Part shown: one piece after another, positions 1-6,822 of the stretch
Numbering within the stretch: position 1 is the first letter of the stretch
Layout of the letters: every line of letters starts with the position of its first letter
DNA from: Litoribrevibacter sp041590855
GTDB taxonomy: Bacteria; Pseudomonadota; Gammaproteobacteria; Pseudomonadales; Litoribrevibacteraceae
DNA length: 7,856 bases
NCBI GenBank assembly: GCA_041590855.1
Contig: JBFHTA010000181.1
Coordinates: 1 to 7,856 of the forward strand
Direction of reading: 5' to 3'
Translations under genes and position numbers: made by a program
The notes under the pieces: model-generated
The model's input: only the letters and a program-made list of their open reading frames with translations
Database searches by the model: none
What the model was told of the DNA's origin: nothing

Positions 1-1182
1 CTTGCGATGGTATCTCAGACTGGATTGGCGAATGATAAGTTCGATCTTGATCGCTATGACAGTAATTTTTCAGATTTAGACAAGTCAGTTAATTGCAGCG
101 TTCAACAGCAGGAAGCATTAGCCGCGCACAATCAGCAGCTTCAGCAACGGACCGAGTTGCTGGAAAATCAGTTGGCGAATCTACAAGGCAAGCTATCGGA
201 ACTGCGTAAACAGAGCAATCAAGCCAAAGGCTTGTCGCGTTCCCAAGCGCAATTGCAGCAAGAAAATCAGCGTTTGGAAGATGAGCTGACCGACCTTCGA
301 AATACCACCGATCAATATTTGCTGGTGTGTAACGATTTCAAGAACCGTTTGGATAAAACCACCGAGCTGAACACAGTGCTAAAAGACAATTTGGCGCTGA
401 AAGAGCAACGCATTGCGCAACTGCAACAGGCGGGCGCAACACCTGCTGATTGCCCTGCGACGTCGGTTGTTGCTCCGGTCGCTGTGCCGGATTGCAGTGG
501 GCCAACGATGACTTATCGTGAACAACCCATCGCAGGCATTGCTGCCCACGGCATGTTAACGCTGGATGGCGTTTATGCCTTGCATAACGACAAACGTGCG
601 GACGCCATTTTGGCCATTCGTAAGTTCTTACCAATGCCACTGGATAAAGCGACCTATATGAAGCTGGTGGGTGAAGGGTTTTTAGATGATAAATGGAACT
701 GGGACGAGCGGGCCGAAGCCGCCAAGCATCTGACCCGCTTCCGCCCCAGAGATCTCACCGCGCAAGATATCAAGACCTTGCTGGCGTCCTCTTCAAACAA
801 TAAGCGCAACGACATTCTGCAACACCTGTTGGCGGGTGCCCAGTACCCACTGACCTTTGACGGAGCCTTGTCTTTGGTGTCTGGCTACTACGATCAAACC
901 GATTACGCGCAGGATCGCAAAGCTGAAGCCATACAAATGTTGTCGTTCTATCTGCCACGTCAGTTAACCAGCGATCAGGTGTTCAAGCTGGTAACGGGAT
1001 TGACCGGTAAGGCACGTTCCAACGCCTTGTCCAGCTTAACCTCAAAAATCCGTACCGACTTTACCCACGATCAAAAACAACGACTGTTGGATGGCTTCTA
1101 CAGCCAGACTGACGCAGGTAAGAAACACTGGAGTCGCGGCTACGACGCCTTATCGCCTGAAAAGCGCCGGTTTATATTCTAA
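1..1182 (+). CDS. Probable exported coiled-coil protein with helical tandem repeats, 5'-partial
   Basis: I do not recognise a named family. The frame is open to the left edge, reading Leu-Ala before the Met at position 7, and that Met has no room for a visible ribosome binding site. The gene therefore probably starts upstream. The first visible residues (LAMVSQTGLA, then NDKFD) look like the end of a signal peptide with an Ala cleavage site, so export is likely but inferred. Counting from the Met at 7, residues about 33-141 are rich in Q, L, E and K and form a long coiled coil. Residues 142-180 are a Pro/Ala/Cys-containing linker. Residues 184-391 hold six helical repeats that begin with an L-T-x-D-like motif at residues 184, 212, 250, 282, 320 and 352. 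Four Cys are visible (30, 108, 149, 163). The protein ends in Phe. It is convergent with the siderophore operon and shows no functional link to it. It could be an envelope structural or scaffold protein, but no function can be assigned. Confidence 0.8.
   Translation, partial: LAMVSQTGLANDKFDLDRYDSNFSDLDKSVNCSVQQQEALAAHNQQLQQRTELLENQLANLQGKLSELRKQSNQAKGLSRSQAQLQQENQRLEDELTDLRNTTDQYLLVCNDFKNRLDKTTELNTVLKDNLALKEQRIAQLQQAGATPADCPATSVVAPVAVPDCSGPTMTYREQPIAGIAAHGMLTLDGVYALHNDKRADAILAIRKFLPMPLDKATYMKLVGEGFLDDKWNWDERAEAAKHLTRFRPRDLTAQDIKTLLASSSNNKRNDILQHLLAGAQYPLTFDGALSLVSGYYDQTDYAQDRKAEAIQMLSFYLPRQLTSDQVFKLVTGLTGKARSNALSSLTSKIRTDFTHDQKQRLLDGFYSQTDAGKKHWSRGYDALSPEKRRFIF
556..1179 (+). repeat. Six alternating short/long helical protein repeats
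   Basis: Within the coiled-coil protein, units start with LTLD, LDKA, LTAQD, LTFD, LTSDQ and FTHDQ. The spacings are 28, 38, 32, 38, 32 and about 39 residues. Short units (first, third, fifth) share a core of the type L..l....(K)R.(D/N)AIL..L. Long units (second, fourth, sixth) share L(V/L).G(F/Y)....(D/T) followed by a charged stretch and a second helix. The pairs make three superrepeats of about 66-71 residues. The repeats are visible in the protein; the DNA is diverged, so this is an old duplication. Confidence 0.65.
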
Positions 1183-1202
1183 TTCCCGGTACGTTTGACG
1201 TT

Positions 1203-1230
1203 AAAAAGCGCCTGATCTGGGCGCTTTTTT
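1203..1230. terminator. Bidirectional intrinsic terminator between convergent genes
   Basis: A perfect 10-bp stem pairs 1203-1212 (AAAAAGCGCC) with 1220-1229 (GGCGCTTTTT) around a 7-nt loop at 1213-1219. On the plus strand it ends in six T (1225-1230), starting 20 nt after the stop of the coiled-coil gene. Read on the minus strand it ends in five T and lies about 80 nt beyond the asbF stop. It can thus terminate both the plus-strand gene and the asb operon. Confidence 0.9.
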
Positions 1231-1274
1231 ATGCGTGTTATTTTGTTGGATTGCCGGTATTTATACTTGTATTG

Positions 1275-1306
1275 ATAGTGGTGCTCGTACCAATAGTGGT
1301 GCTTGT
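1275..1306. repeat. Imperfect direct repeat just after asbF
   Basis: ATAGTGGTGCTCGT at 1275-1288 recurs as ATAGTGGTGCTTGT at 1293-1306, with 13 of 14 bases identical and an 18-nt period. It lies immediately downstream of the asbF stop codon, between the end of the operon and the shared terminator. It is most simply a small tandem duplication by slippage; no regulatory role is evident. The rest of the 1183-1308 intergenic region holds only the terminator. Confidence 0.55.
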
Positions 1307-1308
1307 CA

Positions 1309-2178
1309 TTAAGCTGGCAACTCTATAGAAGCCTGTGTATTTAATTGATTTTGCTGTTGGAGTTGCTGAATGCGGTAGCGGTCTTCACTCAGTATCTTAC
1401 GACACTCGTCGCCAAACCATTCCAGTGATGCGTCCATGTGATGGAATTTGCTGTCCGGTTGTTGCATCACATATTCCAGAAACCGCTGGTAATCCACAGC
1501 GCCGTCAAACAGTGGCACCAGGCCTTCGCGGCTGCCTGAGGCGGAGTAGACATTGGGCGGCGAGAAGACGCTGAGCAATTCCGCCGACTGAATGTTTTTC
1601 AGGTGGAAGTGTTCGATTTCGGGTTTTAATAATCGGAAGGCATCGATGGGGTCTGCGCCGGATTCCCAGACGTGCAACACATCGAAATTGATTTTGAGGT
1701 TGGGTTGATTGACCTCTTCCAATAAACGCACCGTGGACGCCATGGTATCGGCCAAAGTACCTGGGTGGATTTCCACAATCAGGGTAATGCCGTGTTGCGC
1801 GGTCCATTGGCAAATATCGCGCATGCGACGGGTGATGTCGGCCCGAACGTCCTCGGACACTTCCTGACTGCCCAAGTTACCGGCAAAGGTGCGCAGCTTT
1901 TTGGCCCCCCAATGTTTCGCCAGTAAACAGAGTTGCTGTACTTTCTGAAAGGCGGCGGTTTCCGGGCCTTGCAGGGGCAGATAATCGCTGATCATCGAGG
2001 CCGACAGACCAAAGCCGGCCAGCCACTCCTGATTGTAGCTGGGTTGTTCGGCCAGGTTTTTGGCGTGAACACCCCAGAGCTCAATGCCTTGAAAATGGTT
2101 GGCCCGTGCCCAGTTCACCAGTTGATCGATGGACACTAATTGATGCCGGAAGGAGATGGTACAGATCGACAGTTTCAT
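1309..2178 (-). CDS. asbF: 3-dehydroshikimate dehydratase, petrobactin pathway (AsbF)
   Basis: This is a TIM-barrel sugar-isomerase/AP-endonuclease-like enzyme that converts 3-dehydroshikimate to 3,4-dihydroxybenzoate, the catechol of petrobactin. The 289 residues compare with about 280 in Bacillus AsbF. Divalent-metal ligands expected from the AsbF structure are visible: Glu136 in VEIHP, Asp166 in NFDVLH, His192 in HFHLKN and Glu253 in SLEWFG. The neighbouring active-site residues His138, Lys194 and Arg96 are also present. The first three ligands and these neighbours keep a constant offset of about six from the Bacillus numbering as I recall it, so the site looks intact. The C-terminal 20 residues are a Gln-rich tail. 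Its ATG overlaps the asbDE stop in an ATGA arrangement (2175-2178) and is preceded by GGAGG, so translation is coupled. It is the last gene of the operon. A stand-alone catabolic quinate-pathway dehydratase is the alternative, but the context argues strongly for siderophore supply. Confidence 0.93.
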   Translation of the reverse strand: MKLSICTISFRHQLVSIDQLVNWARANHFQGIELWGVHAKNLAEQPSYNQEWLAGFGLSASMISDYLPLQGPETAAFQKVQQLCLLAKHWGAKKLRTFAGNLGSQEVSEDVRADITRRMRDICQWTAQHGITLIVEIHPGTLADTMASTVRLLEEVNQPNLKINFDVLHVWESGADPIDAFRLLKPEIEHFHLKNIQSAELLSVFSPPNVYSASGSREGLVPLFDGAVDYQRFLEYVMQQPDSKFHHMDASLEWFGDECRKILSEDRYRIQQLQQQNQLNTQASIELPA

Positions 2179-3515
2179 GCGGGAACCGCCTCCGGCTGAT
2201 TGGTGCCGGTCGACACTGGGTGACCGAAGCTCTGTTGATGCCAGTCGTTGAAAAGCTCAGCGAGTCGGTTTTTTACCTGAAACTCGCGGGCGTCCTGCTC
2301 ATCCAGAATGGTTTGGATTTCATCCAGCAGTTGTTGCTCCTGATCGCCGAAGGTATCGGCTTTGGCCAGCTTCATCGCCCGGTATTGCACCAGCTTATAG
2401 CTCTCCACCAGCTGTTCGATGATCACACAAAGGTCTTCAAATTCGTTGTCCTGCTCGGCCTCCAAATCATAACCCAAGGCTAGATAAAAGTAGGCAAGAC
2501 CGTGCTCGTAAGCGTATTTTCGAATAGCCAGAACCGGTAACTGTTTCAAGGCGTCGGGCAGTTGGGTGAACTGATTGTGCTGGTGATGATACGCCACCAC
2601 TGCTCGCACTGCGTCGGTCATGGGATTGTGATCGGGGATCAGGCTATCCAAAAAGTAATCCCGAATGGCTTCGTCACGGGTGGGCTGAATCTGGCGGCTG
2701 TCGAAACGATAGCCGCCCGCCACCGCCGGAGACGCAATGGCGTGGAGGATTTTGTCTTTTGCCAAGCGGCCTTCCCAACGGAAATCCGGGTCGAGCATTA
2801 GCCATTCGTCCGGGTCTTCTGTGGTTTCCAGCATCACATAATGGGGGAAGGGGTTTTGGTTGAATTTGTTTTCCCGCTCTGGCAAACGATACATGTCGAT
2901 CATTACCATGATGCGTTGCTCGGCAGGCTTGTTTTCCAACAAGCTGATCAGGGTGTTCAGGTTTGCGTCTTTGCTCTTGGTCGCGTCGTACCAAGGCTCG
3001 ATGTCCACAGAGTAGAGCGCCTTAAACCAATGGCGGAAATTGTCGTGGTTGAGGCTGTCGGAATGGTAATCGATTTGATGCTGCGCGTTCACTACCACCT
3101 CGGCATCCCAGACGCCGAAATAGAAGGGGCGGTGATCGACCTGCGGATTGGGTTTAAGCATGTCGCAGACACAACTGACAAAACAGTGCACCTTGATGTC
3201 TTCGAATTCTTCTGGGGCTTGATTGGTGGTTGCCTCAATACCTGCATCTGAGACGATTTGTGATTGCCCGGTTTTACTCAACAGGAAATCCGCCAGACTG
3301 GTGACAGTATCAAAGTCGTCCTGGGTGAGCGCCTCGTCCGGGATGTCCAGGCCCAACTCGGTTTCCAGCGCCAAAATCAATTCCAACACCAGCACCGAAT
3401 CCAGGTACAAATCCTGATTCAGTCGTGCGCTTTCTGAAAAGGCGTCGATTTGCGGAATCATCATGTGCTCATTCAACACGTTATAGATGGCCTGAATGAT
3501 CTCTGTTTTGTTCAT
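2175..3515 (-). CDS. asbDE: Fused aryl carrier protein / 3,4-DHB transferase (AsbD-AsbE)
   Basis: One uninterrupted 446-residue frame joins two proteins that are separate in Bacillus (AsbD about 91 aa, AsbE about 327 aa). Residues 1-82 are an acyl/aryl carrier domain of four-helix type. The phosphopantetheine attachment site is Ser40 in LYLDSVLVLEL, followed by the acidic helix ETELGLDIPDE. Residues 83-105 are a polar Ser/Thr/Gln/Glu linker. Residues 106-430 match AsbE, which transfers 3,4-dihydroxybenzoyl from the carrier to spermidine. The AsbE part has HCFVSC (Cys111, Cys115), then PHYVMLE (His225), then WLMLDPD (Asp242). This order is reminiscent of papain-like C39/BtrH proteins. The second half (about 280-430) is helical and charged. 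The ATG at 3515 has AGGA nine bases upstream; the gap to asbC is 51 nt. Identity rests on carrier motif plus operon position; the AsbE assignment from sequence alone is less certain than the carrier domain. Confidence 0.88.
   Translation of the reverse strand: MNKTEIIQAIYNVLNEHMMIPQIDAFSESARLNQDLYLDSVLVLELILALETELGLDIPDEALTQDDFDTVTSLADFLLSKTGQSQIVSDAGIEATTNQAPEEFEDIKVHCFVSCVCDMLKPNPQVDHRPFYFGVWDAEVVVNAQHQIDYHSDSLNHDNFRHWFKALYSVDIEPWYDATKSKDANLNTLISLLENKPAEQRIMVMIDMYRLPERENKFNQNPFPHYVMLETTEDPDEWLMLDPDFRWEGRLAKDKILHAIASPAVAGGYRFDSRQIQPTRDEAIRDYFLDSLIPDHNPMTDAVRAVVAYHHQHNQFTQLPDALKQLPVLAIRKYAYEHGLAYFYLALGYDLEAEQDNEFEDLCVIIEQLVESYKLVQYRAMKLAKADTFGDQEQQLLDEIQTILDEQDAREFQVKNRLAELFNDWHQQSFGHPVSTGTNQPEAVPA
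2189..2193 (-). promoter_or_regulatory. Ribosome binding site of asbF inside asbDE
   Basis: A full GGAGG lies on the minus strand 10 nt before the asbF ATG, within the last codons of asbDE. It supports the ATG at 2178 and independent plus coupled initiation at the ATGA overlap. Confidence 0.75.
3270..3515 (-). other. AsbD carrier domain of the fusion
   Basis: Residues 1-82 carry the aryl carrier domain with the LDS motif. Ser40 (codon at 3396-3398) is the expected 4'-phosphopantetheine site, so activity needs a phosphopantetheinyl transferase encoded elsewhere. The domain covers nearly the whole length of a free-standing AsbD, so nothing appears lost in the fusion. Confidence 0.85.
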
Positions 3516-3566
3516 GGTGGTTTTTCCTGCGGTAGGCGCGACTTGTTTCGACGCGCTCTTTTAGTT

Positions 3567-4943
3567 CTAGATGTTTGCTGTGGACTGGTTTAATTGGCCT
3601 GGCTGGCTCGCCGCTTTTCGTTGATGGGCGCGTTCTTCCATAGCCTGTTGGAAGGCTCGGGCGATCTGCTTGCGGTTCACCTTGCCGTTGGCGAGACGTT
3701 CTATCTGTTCCACCTGATTGAAATAGTGCGGCATCTGGAAGCTCGCCAGATGCGACTGGCACCAGGATCGTAATTCGGCGTGATCCAGCGGTTGTGCTGC
3801 GCTGAATTGCAGCCCAACCCGTTGTCCGGCAAAGCGGTCTTCGACTTTAAAGACTACGGCATCGGTAATGTCTGGGTGGCTTAGAATCAGATCTTCCACT
3901 TCCTGTGGATAAACATTAAGCCCGGCCACTATGATGGTGTCGTCCTGACGGGACACAAAGCTCAGCATCGTCTGGCCCTGATCATTGGTGGTCAGGTAGC
4001 CCAGATCGTTGGTGTGGATAACCTGCCCTGACTCCGTGGTGACGACCACCTCATCCGGCGCGTCGGCGGAAGTGCCTGCGCTGATACTGAGGTGAGGGAG
4101 CGGCGTGCCCACTTCAATGGCTGAGGTCATCTGTTGATTAATGGCGATGCATCCGGCTTCCGAACATCCGTATTGCTGGAAGAAATGCTCGATGCGTGGC
4201 GCAAACTGCTCGAATGTGGGTTTCGGTAAAATAGTGCCCGAAGACATGGCCGCATGCAGAGTATGATCTTTCGGCAGCAAACGAAGCACACCTTGTAACA
4301 TGGTGGGCGAGGTATAAAGCAGCGGGCGATCAGCCGCCAGGATGGATTTCACCAGATACTTGGGGTTGATGTTGGTGATCACTTTGGGCGTTTTACCGCG
4401 AGCCAAGGCCACCAGTACCCCACAGATTAAGCCATAGGAATGACTGACCGGACAGGCGATCAAGGGGGTCATTTCGTTAGGCAAGGTAAATACTGACAGG
4501 TAACTTTCAATCTCTCGATCAATCGAAGCCCAGCTGCGGTCGATGCATTTCGGCTCGCCTGTGGTACCGGAGCTCATTTGAATCAATACTCCAGATTCAC
4601 GTGTTATGTTATTAACTTCGTTGATTGGGCTATTAGATGTATTGATTGTGTCGCTTTCTGTATCAATTGTGCAGGTATTTTCGGTTTCCAATCCGTGATA
4701 AAACAATTGGCTGCAGCCGGCTTTTCGGGCCATGCGCAGGGCGGCGTCTTTGGGCATGGCAGGGTGAATAGGCATCACCGAAGCATTGATAGATTTCAGA
4801 TACAGGCATAAGGCCAACCAGAGTGCGGTGTCTTCCAAACATACGGCAATGCGCGATTCAGAAGAGAGTGTTAATTGCTCGAAAGTTGGCTGTTGTTGGG
4901 CCAGATAGTCTTGATCAAAATAGTCGTCATTTACAAAAAACAT
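3567..4943 (-). CDS. asbC: 3,4-dihydroxybenzoate-AMP ligase (AsbC)
   Basis: This is an ANL-superfamily adenylating enzyme. It activates 3,4-dihydroxybenzoate with ATP and loads it on the AsbD carrier. Core motifs appear in order: A3 P-loop MSSGTTGEPK at 123-132, HSYG at 168-171, A5 QYGCSEAG at 257-264, A7 Asp313 in TNDLGYL, the A8 hinge region DDTIIVAGLNVYPQEVE at 334-350, and A10 LANGKVNRKQ at 417-426 with catalytic Lys421. The 458 residues compare with about 412 in Bacillus AsbC. The extra length comes partly from a Thr/Ser/Asn-rich segment at about 90-116 before A3 and partly from a charged/Gln tail after 430. Short N-terminal domains are typical of AsbC. The ATG at 4943 has AAGGA six bases upstream; asbB ends 31 nt earlier. 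A 2,3-dihydroxybenzoate ligase (DhbE/EntE type) is the alternative, but the adjacent 3,4-DHB-forming asbF decides it. Confidence 0.93.
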   Translation of the reverse strand: MFFVNDDYFDQDYLAQQQPTFEQLTLSSESRIAVCLEDTALWLALCLYLKSINASVMPIHPAMPKDAALRMARKAGCSQLFYHGLETENTCTIDTESDTINTSNSPINEVNNITRESGVLIQMSSGTTGEPKCIDRSWASIDREIESYLSVFTLPNEMTPLIACPVSHSYGLICGVLVALARGKTPKVITNINPKYLVKSILAADRPLLYTSPTMLQGVLRLLPKDHTLHAAMSSGTILPKPTFEQFAPRIEHFFQQYGCSEAGCIAINQQMTSAIEVGTPLPHLSISAGTSADAPDEVVVTTESGQVIHTNDLGYLTTNDQGQTMLSFVSRQDDTIIVAGLNVYPQEVEDLILSHPDITDAVVFKVEDRFAGQRVGLQFSAAQPLDHAELRSWCQSHLASFQMPHYFNQVEQIERLANGKVNRKQIARAFQQAMEERAHQRKAASQPGQLNQSTANI

Positions 4944-4974
4944 GGAACGTCCTTAACAATACCAAGGATAAACA

Positions 4975-6822
4975 TTAGACGGAGAGCGGCGGTAAGCCTG
5001 CAAACGGGTTGTCGATGGTGTGGTGGAAATGGTCTTCTTCCACATCGGCCAGCTTCTTGGTGATCAGTGATTCGGTAGAAATCTCGCGCTGGTTGATCGG
5101 CATCCGATCCAACCTTTGCTGACTGCAGTGGCCTTGTTGAGCGTAGGTCTGCAAGCGCTGATAAATGGCTTGCCAGAAGGTGTCTTCTGAGCAGCTGAAG
5201 TGGCGCTCAAAGATGCAAGCCAGCTCCGATAGGTTGAACACAAATAAAGTATCGATGATTAGCTCGCGCAGGGCTTCCACCGACGACATCCAATAGTATT
5301 CGTCGTCTGGCGCGTTGCGGTAACAAGGGTTGAGCTGCTCAAAGTCCGGTTTGAGCGAGGGCTCCGCCAGGTAGTCTTCCACGTATTCGACACTTTCATG
5401 AAAGTCCCGAAGAATTAACGCCTGTGGCCAGCCGTCCTGGTGCACAAGCACCATGTTCTGACCGTGGGCCTCCACCGCTAAGCCGTGTTTCACCAGTAAA
5501 TGCCAAACCGGGATCACAGCTACGTCGATCAACCGGGTGAACCAGGCGTCCAAACCGTAGTGTTCAATCCAGGGCTGGATCAGCGGTTGGCCGTTGCTTT
5601 CTTCTGCATAGAGGGCGTTAAACGGCATCGCCTGTTGGGATGGCTGTAAGTAAGGTGTGAGACTTTCACGGAAGATCACGCCCAGTTGACCGTGCAATGC
5701 CGACGGCCAGTCTTCGCTGCGGTCTTCAGCCTGCTCATTCACCAGTACACCCGCGTATTCCTTTAACAGCAGCAAAGGGTACTGTTGAAAGAAAGGATCA
5801 TGACTCACCACTTGCGCCAACCAGTGGGAAATGGCCGGCGCAGTACACACCGAGTGGGGTGTCAGTTTTCGCAACGACGAGGTGTTGATCATGTTCATCG
5901 GCAGCTTGATGGTGGCTTTTTCCGGGCGGCTGAGGTTGATCAGCGAACGAACCGAAATGGTCGCCTGGTAATGATCGCCTGCGGCTCCGAGATGCACCAT
6001 GGTTTCATTGGCTAAAGGGGTCGTCAGCGCGCCGGTTTTTAAGTTGTGCCATTGCCAAGGGTGGATAGGCAGCAAGGTATAGTCGCGCCAACTCAGTTTG
6101 GCGGTGTTCATGCGTTGTTGAATGTCTAGCCAGCCGGGCAGGCCTATTTCTTGTTGCCAGAAGTGCAGATCGTCCAGTGCTGGTGATGATTGCTCATGAG
6201 AGAAGATCGACGGTAAGTTCTGTTGGATCAAATCACGACGCACCGCTAACCAGTGCAATTGAATGGGATTGGCACATTCCGGGCCATAGGCTTGGTGATC
6301 GGCCAAGGAAAATCCGGTACGGGCTTTAAAGCAGGGGTGATACGGGTGGCCTTCGTCCAACTGGGATTCGAGCTCGGCGTACTCCAACTGTGCCCGATGG
6401 CGGCGCGGAGGCAGATGCTCGGCATTCCATTGGCACAGGGTAATGGTTTGGGCCAATTGTTCCGACAACTTGCGCTTGATGTCTGCGTTGGTGGGCAAGG
6501 CTCTTAGAATGTCGGCCAGGTTGGCGGGCTCCTGGTCTTTTGCTGTGGCTTTTTCTGTGCCTGGGTCCGCACGTTTAACAATACTGTCTTGATCCAGTCG
6601 GATGCGCGAAAAACCGGCAACGTAGCCTTGGGCCTGATAATGAATGTCGCCCAGGGTAAAGGAAAACTGTCCTTGCTCGAAACGGTAACCAATCACCTGT
6701 TCGAACAGCAAGGCTTCAAACAATTGGCGGATTACCCGTCGCTCAGCCTGTTGTTTGGCGAGCCCTGTGGCCGGTAAGTCAGAGGGCATGGCAGTGCTTT
6801 TGAGCGTATTAGGCCGATTCAC
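4975..6822 (-). CDS. asbB: NIS siderophore synthetase (AsbB)
   Basis: This is an IucA/IucC-family NRPS-independent siderophore synthetase. It uses ATP to form an acyl-adenylate on a citrate carboxylate and amidates it with spermidine or a dihydroxybenzoyl-spermidine. The 615 residues are the full family length. Visible family motifs are GHPYHPCFKARTG at 158-170, HPWQ at 254-257, SVRSL at 290-294, and KLPMNMINTSSLR at 306-318 (nucleotide and citrate binding region). The C-terminal FhuF-like half has EAHGQN at 451-456 and LRDFH at 471-475. The start is GTG at 6822, giving a 14-nt overlap with asbA; GAGG lies six bases upstream. The Met at residue 12 (6789) has no ribosome binding site. The protein is called AsbB rather than AsbA because it is the second synthetase in the order A-B-C-D-E-F. 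In Bacillus AsbB can add the second arm. Confidence 0.93.
   Translation of the reverse strand: MNRPNTLKSTAMPSDLPATGLAKQQAERRVIRQLFEALLFEQVIGYRFEQGQFSFTLGDIHYQAQGYVAGFSRIRLDQDSIVKRADPGTEKATAKDQEPANLADILRALPTNADIKRKLSEQLAQTITLCQWNAEHLPPRRHRAQLEYAELESQLDEGHPYHPCFKARTGFSLADHQAYGPECANPIQLHWLAVRRDLIQQNLPSIFSHEQSSPALDDLHFWQQEIGLPGWLDIQQRMNTAKLSWRDYTLLPIHPWQWHNLKTGALTTPLANETMVHLGAAGDHYQATISVRSLINLSRPEKATIKLPMNMINTSSLRKLTPHSVCTAPAISHWLAQVVSHDPFFQQYPLLLLKEYAGVLVNEQAEDRSEDWPSALHGQLGVIFRESLTPYLQPSQQAMPFNALYAEESNGQPLIQPWIEHYGLDAWFTRLIDVAVIPVWHLLVKHGLAVEAHGQNMVLVHQDGWPQALILRDFHESVEYVEDYLAEPSLKPDFEQLNPCYRNAPDDEYYWMSSVEALRELIIDTLFVFNLSELACIFERHFSCSEDTFWQAIYQRLQTYAQQGHCSQQRLDRMPINQREISTESLITKKLADVEEDHFHHTIDNPFAGLPPLSV

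Noticed and set aside
1275..1306. Direct repeat as an operator or CRISPR-like element
   Set aside because: There are only two copies with a 4-nt gap, located at the 3' end of an operon; this fits a small slippage duplication.
2106..2483. Plus-strand open frame of 125 codons over the asbF/asbDE junction
   Set aside because: It is antisense to two well-supported genes and has no recognisable motif; it is a shadow of their codon bias.
2674..2994. Minus-strand open frame of 106 codons in another frame of asbDE
   Set aside because: It is rich in Arg/Pro/His, as typical off-frame translations are, and lies fully within the real gene.
2841..3251. Plus-strand open frame of 136 codons inside asbDE
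   Set aside because: It is antisense to the AsbE region, which has coherent domain motifs, and shows no sign of its own gene.
3516..3566. Possible internal promoter between asbC and asbDE
   Set aside because: The 51-nt gap has a ribosome binding site but no convincing -35/-10 pair, so co-transcription is the simpler reading.
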